64,000 nt of DNA from Bacillus sp. PAMC26568 (GTDB lineage Bacteria > Bacillota > Bacilli > Bacillales > Bacillaceae). Shown piece after piece: positions 51,708 to 61,319 of this stretch. Positions within the stretch are counted from its first letter, which is position 1; each line of letters starts with the position of its first letter. Made by a program: the position numbers and the translations under genes. Where the stretch lies: positions 3,038,001 to 3,102,000 of the forward strand of contig NZ_CP060137.1 in the NCBI RefSeq assembly GCF_014235785.1, read 5' to 3'. The notes beneath the pieces were generated by a model that searched no databases, was not told where the DNA came from, and saw only the letters and a program-made list of their open reading frames with translations.

Positions 51708-53165
51708 TTATTTTCTGATTTTTTCTATTTCATCCGCTACGAACTGTACTTGTGTACCCACAATTACTTGAATGCTGTTTTTTCCGACAATATTAATTCC
51801 CGGTACGCCTGTATCTTTAATTTTTTTCTGATCGACCGCATTCATATCTTTCACTTCGATTCTTAAACGCGTAACGCAGTTATCGACAGAAGTCACATTA
51901 GCATCTCCGCCTAGGCCATCATAGATCTTGGCAGCCATCACTGCGAATTTAGAGCCTTTTGCGTGAGATTGATCACTGCTTGACCCTTCTTCAATCATTT
52001 CATCTGTATCATCTTCTCTTCCAGGAGTTGCTAAATTAAATTTTGTAATTAAGAATCGGAATAATACATAATAAATGACTGCTACTACAAGCCCTTGCAC
52101 AAGTAACATATAAGGCTGATTAGCTAAAGGTAATCTAGAACTTAGCACAAAGTCAACAAATCCTGCACTAAAACCAAATCCTGCTGTCCAATGGAAAAAT
52201 GCTGCAACAGCTAATGAAAGACCTGTTAATGCTGCATGAACTACATAAAGTGCAGGAGCTAAAAACATGAATGAAAACTCAAGAGGTTCTGTGACCCCAG
52301 TAAAGAATGAAGCAAAACCTGCAGCTAACATCAACGATGCCGCCTGTTTTTTTCTTTTCGTTTTTGCAGTATGGTACATTGCTAACGCTGCAGCTGGCAG
52401 ACCAAACATCATAATAGGGAAGAATCCTGCTTGATACATTCCTGTTATTCCCTTTGTTCCAGTACCTGCCCAGAAATTCCCAATATCATTAATACCAGCT
52501 ACATCAAACCAGAATACCGAGTTTAATGCATGGTGTAAGCCTGTAGGTATGAGGATCCTATTGAAGAATCCGTATAATCCTGCACCAATAAATCCTAATT
52601 TACTGATCCATGTCCCAAAAGCAACTAATCCAGTAAAGATTACCGGCCAAGCGAAGAAAAGCACGACTGAAACAAGCAGCATTGAAACAGCTGTCATAAT
52701 AGGAACTAAACGTTTTCCGCTAAAGAAAGATAAAGCAGCCGGCAATTGTACATGACTAAAACGATTGTACATAATGGAAGCTACGATCCCTGAAAGAATC
52801 CCCACAAATTGATTACCTATTTTTGCAAAAGCAGCATTGACATTTTCCGGGTCAATTCCCTGAAGCATAGCCACTGAGTTTGTTGAAAGCAGAGTTGTAA
52901 TAACCAGGTAGGCCACCAAACCACTCAGCGCGGCGGAACCATCTTTTTCTTTCGACATACCCAATGCTACACCAACTGCAAACAGAATGGCCATATTATC
53001 AATAATGGATGATCCGGCTTTAATTAAGAAGGCTGCTATTGGACTTCCAGATCCCCAGCCTGCAGGATCTATCCAATAACCGATTCCCATCAGAATTGCT
53101 GCAGCAGGTAATACTGCTACCGGCAGCATCAATGAACGGCCGATTTTCTGTAGATATTTCATCAT
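51708..53165 (-). CDS. nagP: PTS EIICB for N-acetylglucosamine (NagP)
   Basis: A 485-residue permease: a IIC domain with ~10 membrane segments (~1-375; LPAAAILMGIGYWIDP; GLHHALNSVFWF; GVTEPLEFSFMFLAP) and a C-terminal IIB domain (~405-485) with the phosphorylated Cys in VDNCVTRLRI. No IIA domain. It imports GlcNAc as GlcNAc-6-P. It is transcribed separately from nagA, with its own copy of the NagR operator. Tandem ATGs at 53165 and 53162 follow a GGGGGA ribosome-binding site. Confidence 0.93.
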   Translation of the reverse strand: MMKYLQKIGRSLMLPVAVLPAAAILMGIGYWIDPAGWGSGSPIAAFLIKAGSSIIDNMAILFAVGVALGMSKEKDGSAALSGLVAYLVITTLLSTNSVAMLQGIDPENVNAAFAKIGNQFVGILSGIVASIMYNRFSHVQLPAALSFFSGKRLVPIMTAVSMLLVSVVLFFAWPVIFTGLVAFGTWISKLGFIGAGLYGFFNRILIPTGLHHALNSVFWFDVAGINDIGNFWAGTGTKGITGMYQAGFFPIMMFGLPAAALAMYHTAKTKRKKQAASLMLAAGFASFFTGVTEPLEFSFMFLAPALYVVHAALTGLSLAVAAFFHWTAGFGFSAGFVDFVLSSRLPLANQPYMLLVQGLVVAVIYYVLFRFLITKFNLATPGREDDTDEMIEEGSSSDQSHAKGSKFAVMAAKIYDGLGGDANVTSVDNCVTRLRIEVKDMNAVDQKKIKDTGVPGINIVGKNSIQVIVGTQVQFVADEIEKIRK

Positions 53166-53262
53166 TTTTTACATTCCCCCAAAATAAAGTATAAGATAAT
53201 AAAGAGGTATAAGTGATCTTTATTGTATTTAAAAACGACTCCTTGTATTCGTTTTCAATATT

Positions 53263-53291
53263 AATATAACATGTATTCAACTAGTTATCTA
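53263..53291 (-). promoter_or_regulatory. Promoter of nagP
   Basis: TAGATA and TATATT are separated by 17 bases, in the same geometry with respect to the operator as at nagA. Confidence 0.62.
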
Positions 53292-53298
53292 TACCAGT
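53283..53298 (-). promoter_or_regulatory. NagR (dre-type) operator before nagP
   Basis: ACTGGTATAGATAACT on the minus strand differs from the nagA site at one base. Confidence 0.75.
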
Positions 53299-53371
53299 TA
53301 ATCTAAATTTTTTTTAACAAATTGCACCATATAATGAATATGCTAAAATAATTGAACGAGGAGGTCTTTAA

Positions 53372-53800
53372 ATGATCTTTAAAATTAAACGAAATCCCAT
53401 ACTCGTATTAATCGTACTTTTTTTAATCGTTCTGCCCTTTTTCCTGCTTTTCAGTGAGTCAGAATCACTTGCATCCATGATCATACCTTTCTTGCTGTCA
53501 GCTTTTTTAGCACACGCGTTCCTAAAATCATATTTTCTCATTCAGGATGCAAAATTAATCATCGTATTCGGCCTTATTAAAAAAGAAATACATATTAAAG
53601 ATATTAAAGAGATCAGGTATTCAAAGAATCCGCTGTCTGCCCCTGCATGGACGTTGAAAAGGCTTGAAATTGTATATGCAAAACCTTTGGGAGCAATGCC
53701 TGGGTCATCAACCAGATTTGCCCTAGTTTCCTTGCCGAAAGATGAGGATGCTTTTTTTAGAGAGCTTGCCCAAAGGAATCCATACCTTTCTACACCTTAA
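53372..53800 (+). CDS. Membrane protein with bacterial PH domain
   Basis: A 142-residue protein. Two hydrophobic segments (~10-55) are followed by a bacterial PH-like domain (KKEIHIKDIKEIRYSKNP; RLEIVYAKP). GAGGAGG precedes the ATG. Similar YyaB-type proteins are common in Bacillus and lack an assigned function. Confidence 0.8.
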   Translation: MIFKIKRNPILVLIVLFLIVLPFFLLFSESESLASMIIPFLLSAFLAHAFLKSYFLIQDAKLIIVFGLIKKEIHIKDIKEIRYSKNPLSAPAWTLKRLEIVYAKPLGAMPGSSTRFALVSLPKDEDAFFRELAQRNPYLSTP

Positions 53801-53835
53801 AAAGTGCCGTCATCTTATCATGCACGACTCATTCA

Positions 53836-54278
53836 TTAATAAATGTTATATCTATAAATCACTTCTCGATCTGCTATTTTACCTGTATCCCGAAATCCCG
53901 CTTTTTGATAAAGTCTCTTAGCCTGTAAATTGTCTGGATTAACGCCAAGTAAAAGAAACGGGCTGACATCATAACGGGATTTCATGAAACTGAGGATAAT
54001 CTGCAGCGCTTCCCACCCGTATCCTCTCCCCTGATAGTCTTTATCTATCATGAATCTTACAATCCAGTAGACGCCATCTGCAGGATCTTTGCCAATCATC
54101 GCAAATCCGATCATTGATTTTCTGCATAAATGCCAAGCGGCAAAAAGGAGTTTTCAAACCTTGATTCTGCCAAAGAATACAAATTACTTGCAACGAACTT
54201 TTCTTGATCTTTTTCAACCTTAAGGGAAATGCATGTCTCCCAATTATGCTTCGTTATGGGATGCAGCTGAATGAGCAT
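53836..54278 (-). pseudogene. GNAT N-acetyltransferase, frameshifted
   Basis: Two frames make one spermine/spermidine-acetyltransferase-like protein of ~148 residues. The first (start ATG 54278, GAAGGTGG upstream) ends GIYAENQ. The second continues MIGFAMIG and holds the acetyl-CoA motif DYQGRGYGWEAL. The frames meet at 54111-54116, where one missing A would restore CAA-ATG. The cause may be mutation or sequencing error. The 5' end overlaps the MFS gene upstream. Confidence 0.78.
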
Positions 54279-54852
54279 GGTCTGCCACCTTCTGTTCCTT
54301 TTCATAGTATGAATCTTTTATTTTTAAAACGAAGATGCCGCTTGCGAAGTAGATTGCAGAAGCAATAAAAAAGAGCAAAGTAATCGTAAAGTATTGAGCT
54401 AAGAAGCCCCCTCCTATGATAGCAGCGGCAGCCATAAGGGATGTCCAAAAGTGATAATTGGCAATCTGAACGCCTCTTTTTTCCTCATTTGTCCACTGGG
54501 AAAGAAGCATTTTTTCTCCATGCTTTTGCATTGCGCCAATGATTCCCATCAAAATTTGACACACATAAACTTCTGAAATCGTCCCAATATGCGGGTAATA
54601 TAAAAGAAGAAATGCCATGCCAACTGAAGAAACCGCTAAAATCACTTTATCGTTTATCTTTCCGGAAATGTGCCCTAATAACGGATGAACAAGCGCTGCT
54701 GAAAGTCCAAACAACCCATACGAAATTCCAAACTGAGAAAAAGATGTCCCGACATTATTGATAAACAAGATATAAAAAGGAAAAATAAAATTACTTGCGA
54801 AAAATAACGTGCTTTGAGCTGCAATGAATCTTCTGAAGGATCTATTATTCAT
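54244..54852 (-). CDS. Half-size MFS transporter (YitZ-like)
   Basis: A 202-residue protein with about six membrane segments, half the usual MFS size ([29 protein letters not shown] carries an MFS-type loop). In B. subtilis a small MFS protein, YitZ, follows the FAD oxidoreductase YitY, as here, so the short length may be natural. ATG at 54852 overlaps the upstream gene's end by 8 bases. Substrate unknown. Confidence 0.72.
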   Translation of the reverse strand: MNNRSFRRFIAAQSTLFFASNFIFPFYILFINNVGTSFSQFGISYGLFGLSAALVHPLLGHISGKINDKVILAVSSVGMAFLLLYYPHIGTISEVYVCQILMGIIGAMQKHGEKMLLSQWTNEEKRGVQIANYHFWTSLMAAAAIIGGGFLAQYFTITLLFFIASAIYFASGIFVLKIKDSYYEKEQKVADHAHSAASHNEA

Positions 54853-56293
54853 CGCCGCCATACTCCTCATAAAAGTAATTCATAAAAATTTCTTCTTTGT
54901 CATATTTACGCTTCAATTCGAAAAACTCATTCACTTTCGGATACGCAGTCTCCATTTGTTTCTTTGTTGGATAAGGCTGATAAGGCAAATAATAAGTTCC
55001 ATTATAAGCAAGCGTGACATCAATCATTTTTTGAATCACGCTCCTTGTCTTATATATTTCCTCTTCAGATAACCCCTGATTGATTAATAGTACAAAAGCA
55101 AACATATCGTCGCGGCTGTAAGATAAAGCGGCATCTTCATTTTTCTCGACATACCGGATCGTGATATTAAACAGATTCAATTCTTCCTCTGTCAGTGTCT
55201 CCCTCAGGCTATCCACATAGTCAGGAAACATATCAACCGGTATGAAGTATTCCTGAAGAATGTCAGTATTCTTGTCATCCTCATATTCCAGAAACTCTGA
55301 CGCCGACCTCATCACATTATTTCTAGTAATATAAGTATCTTCATCACTCACAAAATATGACTTTTGGGCATTCCAGAAAGCATTTTTACCCCAATCGTAA
55401 TTCCTTGATAATCCAAATGCGAACTTCATGAGCGGGACTAGCTTTTCCTCACTTAGTTCATCATATTCTGTGCGGGCGCCTTGTTCACCTGCAAGTTCAT
55501 AGTTCGTCACATACATTTCTTTCAAAAAAGTATCAGGTGCCGTTGATAAACGGGCAAGATGCATCTTTACCTTTTTATTGCCCTTTACTTTCTGCTTAAA
55601 ATAATCTGCATATTTTTTGTAATCAAGAGACTCCGATTTCATGACGTAGAGCTCATCATCCGTCAAGCTGATTTCAGCATCTAAAATGACGCCGAACAAC
55701 CCATATCCTCCAATAACAAGCGGAAAAAGTTCTGCATTTTCCGTTCTGCTTACATTCACAATTTCCCCATCTGCTTTCAGCAAACGAAACGAGTTGATGC
55801 TCTCAATTAAAGATCCATGGCGGATATCCCGTCCATGCACATTTACACTCATAGATCCTCCAATGGTGAAAATATTTTGGGACTGCATCACTTTCACGGC
55901 AAGTCCATGGGGATTGACGAAACGCTGAATATCATCCCAAGTCGCCCCGCTTTGAACCGTAATCGTTTTTTTCTTCTTATCAAATTCCAGAATTTCATTA
56001 TAGGAGGTCATATCAAGCACAATCGCATCTTTGTAATAGGTGTGCCCTCCCTGGCTGTGCTGTTTGCCTGCAATGGCAATCTTTTTATTTGACGCTTTCG
56101 CTTCATTTATAGCCTGTTTGAATGATTCGATTTCTTTTCCTTTCACAATCTTATCAATCTTTACAGGCATCAATCTGCTTACATCTGTCATCATGAGCGA
56201 ATCATTTTTTTCTTCTTTAAAAGCAGCTTTCATTGAAAGTGTAAAAGTAAAAATAAATCCGAATACGAGAATAAGAATATACCTTTTTTTCAC
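54845..56293 (-). CDS. yitY: FAD-binding oxidoreductase, L-gulonolactone-oxidase-like (YitY)
   Basis: A 482-residue protein with an N-terminal hydrophobic anchor (~4-22). Its FAD-binding type-4 domain (~55-230; [52 protein letters not shown]) is followed by an ALO-like C-terminal half. The His in GRDIRHG is in the place where related oxidases may attach FAD. It probably oxidises a sugar lactone or alcohol; the substrate is unknown. It is coupled to the small MFS gene. Confidence 0.83.
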   Translation of the reverse strand: MKKRYILILVFGFIFTFTLSMKAAFKEEKNDSLMMTDVSRLMPVKIDKIVKGKEIESFKQAINEAKASNKKIAIAGKQHSQGGHTYYKDAIVLDMTSYNEILEFDKKKKTITVQSGATWDDIQRFVNPHGLAVKVMQSQNIFTIGGSMSVNVHGRDIRHGSLIESINSFRLLKADGEIVNVSRTENAELFPLVIGGYGLFGVILDAEISLTDDELYVMKSESLDYKKYADYFKQKVKGNKKVKMHLARLSTAPDTFLKEMYVTNYELAGEQGARTEYDELSEEKLVPLMKFAFGLSRNYDWGKNAFWNAQKSYFVSDEDTYITRNNVMRSASEFLEYEDDKNTDILQEYFIPVDMFPDYVDSLRETLTEEELNLFNITIRYVEKNEDAALSYSRDDMFAFVLLINQGLSEEEIYKTRSVIQKMIDVTLAYNGTYYLPYQPYPTKKQMETAYPKVNEFFELKRKYDKEEIFMNYFYEEYGGDE

Positions 56294-56470
56294 AGAACCA
56301 CCACCAAATAGAAAAATGTGTATTATAGTTACATTTTACACTTAGTGGTTATTTTTAACAATAAGGTAGTTAGAGAATTTTTTTATAAAAACAGAAAAAA
56401 TGAGTTCTCTTTTGGAAAATGCACTTTGCTAATGTACGATATATCCATATATTACTGCTGAATCTTGTCT

Positions 56471-56585
56471 TACTTTCAAAAACTGGACCTTTACTTGCGG
56501 ATTTACCTTTTTACTTGCGAATATGGATGCGCTACTTTCCGAATGAAGCGTTTTACTTTCTTTTTTCCATATACCTCCTAATCAG
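56471..56585 (-). repeat. Degenerate 21-bp tandem array 3 with an SD-ATG-like head
   Basis: TACTT cores begin at 56471, 56492, 56512, 56533 and 56554 (period 20-21). On the minus strand the head reads AGGAGGTATATGGAAAAAAG, almost identical to that of array 1 at 33.6 kb. The frame stops after five codons (MEKRK). Confidence 0.65.
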
Positions 56586-56618
56586 GAGTTCTAACTTGCA
56601 ACATGATCCACTTAAAAT

Positions 56619-56645
56619 GTTTTAACCTCGCTATAAAAAGGAATA
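56619..56645 (+). promoter_or_regulatory. Candidate SigB promoter
   Basis: GTTTTA and GGAATA are separated by 15 bases, close to the SigB pattern. The following gene resembles YdaG-type general stress proteins, which are SigB controlled. Confidence 0.45.
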
Positions 56646-56680
56646 AATAAAATAGCACTAACTAAAAGGAGATGTTTTAC

Positions 56681-57103
56681 ATGGATAAGCAGAAACTAAA
56701 TAAAGAAATATTAGATATATTGGAAAAACATAAGGTCGGAACACTTGCAACTGTCGTAAAAAATAAGCCGCACTCACGCTATATGACATTTTTCAATGAT
56801 GAGCTTATGCTTTATACCCCTACAAATAAGAACACTCATAAAGCTGAAGAAATTGAAGAAAACCCAAACGTTCATGTACTGCTTGGATATGAAGGTGAAG
56901 GTTTTGGAGATTCTTACATTGAATTTGAAGGAAAAGCAAGCATCGATGAATCGGCAGAAATAAAGGAAAGATTATGGAACGAAAATTTGAAAAATTGGTT
57001 TGAAGGCCCTAATGATCCTGAATATGTCGTTTTAGCTATTAAGCCAAATAAAATAAGATTAATGAATAGCGAGTATGATTCACCTCAAACTCTAGAACTA
57101 TAA
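56681..57103 (+). CDS. Pyridoxamine-phosphate-oxidase-fold general stress protein
   Basis: A 140-residue flavin-binding split-barrel protein (KHKVGTLATVVKNKPHSRYMTFFNDELMLYTPT; GEGFGDSYIEFEGKA). It resembles the general stress protein 26/YdaG family. ATG at 56681 follows AAAGGAG. A possible SigB promoter lies ~40 bases upstream. The flavin substrate is not known. Confidence 0.87.
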   Translation: MDKQKLNKEILDILEKHKVGTLATVVKNKPHSRYMTFFNDELMLYTPTNKNTHKAEEIEENPNVHVLLGYEGEGFGDSYIEFEGKASIDESAEIKERLWNENLKNWFEGPNDPEYVVLAIKPNKIRLMNSEYDSPQTLEL

Positions 57104-57219
57104 ATGGTACAGAAGCGGCAATCATAGGACTTGCCGTTTTTGTATGGGGCCAATTTCTTGTTTTCGCAAGAGCTGCATGAGAAAATAAAGAATAAGAACA
57201 AACACTAGAAGGTGATTGC

Positions 57220-57453
57220 ATGTATTTCGTAGTAGTGGATATCGGCTGCTCTGATTGCGGAGAAGCTTCAAATATTGTCGGTATTTTTACCGAAGAGAAA
57301 AAAGCACGCAAAGCTTTAGAAGAATATAAAATAACGAATAAACTTGATCTATATGGCGATGATCATCAATTTTTAATATACAAACTCGAAGAACTCAATC
57401 AAATTCACAATAATAGTTATGAACACCTCATTTATGACAGTGAAGAGGATTGA
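57220..57453 (+). CDS. Small acidic hypothetical protein
   Basis: A 77-residue protein starting MYFVVVDIGCSDCGE with a CxxC pair and an alternating helix-strand pattern. GAAGGTG precedes the ATG and a strong terminator follows. I do not recognise the family. The CxxC could bind metal or be redox active. Confidence 0.68.
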   Translation: MYFVVVDIGCSDCGEASNIVGIFTEEKKARKALEEYKITNKLDLYGDDHQFLIYKLEELNQIHNNSYEHLIYDSEED

Positions 57454-57492
57454 AAAACGGCACCTTCTCAATTGAAGGTGCCGTTTTATTTA
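57454..57492 (+). terminator. Terminator of the small acidic gene
   Basis: AAAACGGCACCTTC / GAAGGTGCCGTTTT around TCAATT, followed by a T-rich tail. Confidence 0.9.
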
Positions 57493-57633
57493 TCCCCTCC
57501 ACGCAATTACATAAAAATAGACATTTCTGCAACTCCTTCCAAATAAAGCGAATCAATTGATTCTGTCATCTGTTTCTAGTAAAATAGAAAACTGTGTTTT
57601 ACGTTCGAACCAATAAAGCGGAAGGAGTCAGGT

Positions 57634-58137
57634 ATGTATAATTCTGTACTAACACGCAGCGATCATGCACCAAAAGACGCAGAGGAACTTGAGTTTCAGC
57701 TCTTTAGAATGCAGGATAATCTAAAAGAAATTGCAAAAAGATGGCAAGTTGTCGGAATTGATCAAACGAAAGAGGATAATTGGGTTGTGGTTTATGCACA
57801 AAATGACGGTGATTCATGCAAGGTGATGCTGAATGATTGTGAATCTGCCTATCGGGGCACATGGGATTTTTCCATTCATGCCACATACAAAGACGATAAA
57901 GCGATCCACATCGGAGATATTAAAGGCCCGGCAAATAAGGGCTATGGATCCATTTGCATGAATTATTTAAAAGAGTTCGCGAAAGATCAAAACATTCCCT
58001 ATATCACTGGCGACATCGCCAAAAGAGACTGGGATCACGTTGACCGTCTTGTGCATTTTTATGAAAAGCACGACTTTAAAGTAAGGATTAATTATGATAA
58101 GCAAGCAGGCAAAATTGAATGGAATGATATGTATTAA
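57634..58137 (+). CDS. GNAT-like acetyltransferase
   Basis: A 167-residue protein. The C-terminal half has GNAT-like features (IHIGDIKGPANKGYGSICMNYLKEFAKDQ resembling the acetyl-CoA loop, then RLVHFYEKHDFKV). The N-terminal half is charged and helical. GGAAGGAG precedes the ATG at 57634. Substrate unknown. Confidence 0.75.
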   Translation: MYNSVLTRSDHAPKDAEELEFQLFRMQDNLKEIAKRWQVVGIDQTKEDNWVVVYAQNDGDSCKVMLNDCESAYRGTWDFSIHATYKDDKAIHIGDIKGPANKGYGSICMNYLKEFAKDQNIPYITGDIAKRDWDHVDRLVHFYEKHDFKVRINYDKQAGKIEWNDMY

Positions 58138-58180
58138 CATATTTGATCAGCTGAAAATTGACAATACAAGTCAAACACAA

Positions 58181-58214
58181 ATAACCCCCGTTCTTAGTTA
58201 GGACGGGGGTTATA
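58181..58214 (+). terminator. Terminator of the GNAT-like gene
   Basis: ATAACCCCCGT / ACGGGGGTTAT stem, 43 bases after the stop codon. Confidence 0.82.
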
Positions 58215-58556
58215 AAAATGTTTAATATATTTTATGCAATCTTTAGTTCCTTAAACAATCTCGCCCTTAAGATATAATAATTTTGACAAATATGATTGAA
58301 TACATATATAAATCATCAAATTTCCCAAAAGTAAACTCATAAAATAGACTAAGAAGGAGGAGGAACTCTTTTTATTTAAATTCATTTTAATACTGCTTTT
58401 GAAAACAAATATCACTTTTTGAACAATACTGCTCTCGTTCGTTTAATTGTAAACCTGCAGAATCTCAATTAGCGTTCCTCAACAAGATGGCCCTATACAA
58501 AAAGACGCCTCCTTCCTGTAGAAGCGCGCCCTTTTATGGAATAACGATAACCCTAA
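58215..58556. other. Intergenic stretch without a recognised gene
   Basis: AT-rich DNA of ~340 bases between convergent genes. Near 58500-58540 a weak stem (GACGCC...GGCGCGC, T5 on the minus strand) may end the MFS transcript. No coding frame is convincing. Confidence 0.4.
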
Positions 58557-59807
58557 CTAATTGGAATGTTCCTTCAAAATTGGCTTTCCGGTTTCAAGTA
58601 ATACTTTGTTTCTGCCTAAAAAGATTGCAAGTATTAAAATAAGTAACCCTGTTCCAATAAGCAGCCATTCAATTTTTATTATATCTGCGATTGGACCGAA
58701 AATGAGCATCCCAATCGGCATCATCGACGTCGATATCATCCCAAATACTCCAAAGATTCTCCCTAGATAATTTTCTTCTACTCTCTCTTGTAATAAAACC
58801 ATAGTTGGCGTATTAAAAATTGGAATAGCCACTCCAAATACAGCCATACAAATTAAATAAATCCAAAAGACAGGAACAATCCCGAGAGCAAACGTACAAA
58901 CTCCCATTAAAAGACTTGCGAAGGTCATCGTATAAACTTTATTTTGAAAACCTCCCCAAGAAGCAATAATTCCTCCACCCGCCATCATCCCAATCGAAAA
59001 AGCAATTTCGATAGCCGTTAATCGCCATACATCGTCACCGAAGCTCCGTGTAACTTGCAGTGGCGTTAAAAATGCAGCAGGTGCCATTAAGACAAAGAAA
59101 AAAGCGAAAAACAGAAAAAATTTATTAAGGAAATCATGATTATTAATGTACGTTAATCCTTTTTTAAAGTCGTAATAATAGCTTGTTGTTTGTTTTTCGG
59201 ATGCCTTCTCATGCACCGGAATATTAAAAAACGCCAGTAATGTTAGAATCGCAATAGCTGCAGTAATGACATCGATAATAAAAATCATTTCGATGGAAGC
59301 CATTGTCAACAGTGCTGCACTAACCATTGGAGACACGAACATAATAATCGCTTGAAGACTTCCGTTTGTTCCGTTCACTTTAGTCAGCTTATCCTTTGGA
59401 ACAATTTGCGGTAAAATGGCACCTACTGCCGGGGTTTGAATGCCTGTCCCGATTGCACGGACTGCAGCCATAACAAAGAGCAGCCAAATCGCATCATGTC
59501 CCATAAAAAATACAATAGCGAGAATAAGTGTTGCAATCGCAATCAGTCCATCTGATAAAATAATCAGCATTTTTCGATTGTAGCGATCTGCCCACACACC
59601 CGCAATTGGGGATAAAATAAAGGTAGGTATGAAGCCGCAAATGATAAACAGCGTCATCATCACACCAGACTCCGTAGTAAGTGTGATATACCACATAATC
59701 GCATATTGAACCAAGGACGAACCAAAAAGGGATATCGTCTGACTGCTCAAAAAGAGAATAATATTTTTTTTCCAATCTTCCATTAAACGTTCATTTGCTG
59801 AGTTCAT
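58557..59807 (-). CDS. MFS efflux transporter, macrolide-efflux (MefA-like) family
   Basis: A ~416-residue protein with 12 membrane segments. It carries the MFS loop GVWADRYNRKML (~residues 60-72) and sequence typical of Mef-type exporters (SLFGSSLVQYAIMWYITLTT; IVPKDKLTKVNGTNGSLQAI). It is predicted to expel a drug by proton antiport; the drug is unknown. The start is uncertain: ATG at 59807 with AGAAGG 11 bases upstream, GTG at 59816, or ATG at 59852 with no ribosome-binding site. Confidence 0.83.
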   Translation of the reverse strand: MNSANERLMEDWKKNIILFLSSQTISLFGSSLVQYAIMWYITLTTESGVMMTLFIICGFIPTFILSPIAGVWADRYNRKMLIILSDGLIAIATLILAIVFFMGHDAIWLLFVMAAVRAIGTGIQTPAVGAILPQIVPKDKLTKVNGTNGSLQAIIMFVSPMVSAALLTMASIEMIFIIDVITAAIAILTLLAFFNIPVHEKASEKQTTSYYYDFKKGLTYINNHDFLNKFFLFFAFFFVLMAPAAFLTPLQVTRSFGDDVWRLTAIEIAFSIGMMAGGGIIASWGGFQNKVYTMTFASLLMGVCTFALGIVPVFWIYLICMAVFGVAIPIFNTPTMVLLQERVEENYLGRIFGVFGMISTSMMPIGMLIFGPIADIIKIEWLLIGTGLLILILAIFLGRNKVLLETGKPILKEHSN

Positions 59808-59944
59808 CTTATTCACGACCTTCTTGATTCCTGCTTCTGTTAATGTATACATATTTATTTATAAAACTTATCCAAACGCTAGGATATTCAACCCTTTTAC
59901 ATAAAGAAAGAGCAATTATTGCCCAGTTAGCTCAAACTGTTTAA

Positions 59945-60298
59945 TTAACACTTACAAATCATTAGATGATTTCCATCAGGATCTTTAAAATTAAAATAGT
60001 GATTATGTTCAATTTCAGTTATTAAATGAACCTTCTTTTTCTTCATAAACTTATAGGCTTCTTCAATATCTTCTGTATTAAAATGAAAGGAGGGGGTTTT
60101 TAATATATTATCTTCTGAAAAAATCTTGCTATCTAAAACAATCCCTGTCCCATTCATAGGTAAGACATAAATATGACCGAACTGTATTTCTCCATTTGGC
60201 TGTAAACCTAAAATGTCACAATACCACTCTCGAGCTTTTTCTATGTTGCTTACTGGAATAAAGACCGTTCCGATTTGATTTAAAATAGGACTATTCAA
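59945..60298 (-). CDS. VOC-family (glyoxalase/bleomycin-resistance fold) protein
   Basis: A 117-residue protein with paired beta-alpha-beta-beta-beta units (GTVFIPVSNIEKAREWYCDILG at the start; YFNFKDPDGNHLMI at the end). The VOC fold binds a metal in many lyases and resistance proteins. The gene lies ~140 bases upstream of the MFS exporter start, both on the minus strand. Substrate unknown. Confidence 0.85.
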   Translation of the reverse strand: MNSPILNQIGTVFIPVSNIEKAREWYCDILGLQPNGEIQFGHIYVLPMNGTGIVLDSKIFSEDNILKTPSFHFNTEDIEEAYKFMKKKKVHLITEIEHNHYFNFKDPDGNHLMICKC

Positions 60299-60380
60299 AA
60301 AAACTCCTCCTACTTATTTTCTAGTAGCCTTATCTATTAATTAATTTCGCTTTTATATTTTTTTCGGCCGTTATGTAATT

Positions 60381-60776
60381 TTATTTTTCAATTGCTAATC
60401 TGAATACTAAAAGTGCAAGCATGCAGGTTAATGGAGTCATTACTAGTGTTTCCAAACCAGAGTTTGAGACTAAATTGCCGATTGTATTAAGCACCATAAG
60501 TCCAAACATTACCCATGTTCCGACATTCACGGTTCTTTTGAACTTTCCTTTGAACACATACTCTGCTTTTACAGCAATAATTGAAATAAATAGTATTTGC
60601 ACAACGATTGATATACTTTCGAAGATGATTAAATCTGCCTCACTCTTTAATCGTCCTCCCCATACGAAATCATGCGGCAAAAGGTTTAAAAGGATCAGGA
60701 CATGCATCAATAACGCTAAAGTATTAATGGTGATGATTATATTACTTGCAAGTCTGATGCTAATTATTTTTTTCAT
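60381..60776 (-). CDS. Four-helix membrane protein, unrecognised
   Basis: A 131-residue protein with four hydrophobic segments (~8-30, ~48-68, ~80-100, ~105-127) and short loops. GAGGGG precedes the ATG. No family motif is recognised. Similar small proteins are common in Bacillus genomes. Confidence 0.65.
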   Translation of the reverse strand: MKKIISIRLASNIIITINTLALLMHVLILLNLLPHDFVWGGRLKSEADLIIFESISIVVQILFISIIAVKAEYVFKGKFKRTVNVGTWVMFGLMVLNTIGNLVSNSGLETLVMTPLTCMLALLVFRLAIEK

Positions 60777-60850
60777 TTTCCCCTCCTCTTCTATTCAGAT
60801 ATTAGATTTTTTTCTTTGAAAATTGGACTTAATTCACTCCAAACATCAAA

Positions 60851-60985
60851 TTAATTACCATCTAAATCATAAAAAACAAAATTCATTCCTATGTGTCCTC
60901 TGTTTTCGATCTCTCCAACTCTTATGTCTTTTTTAATAAAACCACTATGAATTGCTTCTAGTGCATTTAAACAATTAACTTCAAA
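60851..60985 (-). pseudogene. VOC-family C-terminal remnant
   Basis: An open frame ends in TAA at 60851-60853 and reads FEVNCLNALEAI, later GMNFVFYDLDGN. FxFxDxDGN is the last strand of a VOC domain. No start codon or N-terminal half is present. Confidence 0.5.
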
Positions 60986-61308
60986 ACATAACTAAATATG
61001 TTCTCTCTATATGTACTTTTCTCCTTGTAAATTCCATAATTTTCTTTTTTATTCTAAAAAATAGCCGCAATTCATACTTAAAGAATTGCACCAGGTTACC
61101 TTCTCATTTATTTGCGAAACGAACTTATTTTAATGCAGCATTTCAGGTGAATCCCGATTTTCATCAGCCAATTTCGTTTTTTATCCAATCACTTTTATTT
61201 CCATGATTCCAAATACGTAGATTAGAATAATTAAAATTCGGGTATAAACAATTAGGGCATTTTTTCCTGTTTACCATAATCGCGCTATTTCGCTAAAAGA
61301 AAGGAGCC
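60986..61308. other. Intergenic stretch without a recognised gene
   Basis: AT-rich DNA with many stops. GCAATTC...GAATTGC at ~61070 could form a small hairpin. No convincing promoter for the importer operon was identified by eye. Confidence 0.35.
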
Positions 61309-61319
61309 ATGAAACTTCA

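Noticed and set aside
58215..58556. Hidden gene or IS remnant
   Set aside because: No frame longer than a few tens of codons, no inverted ends and no transposase motif.
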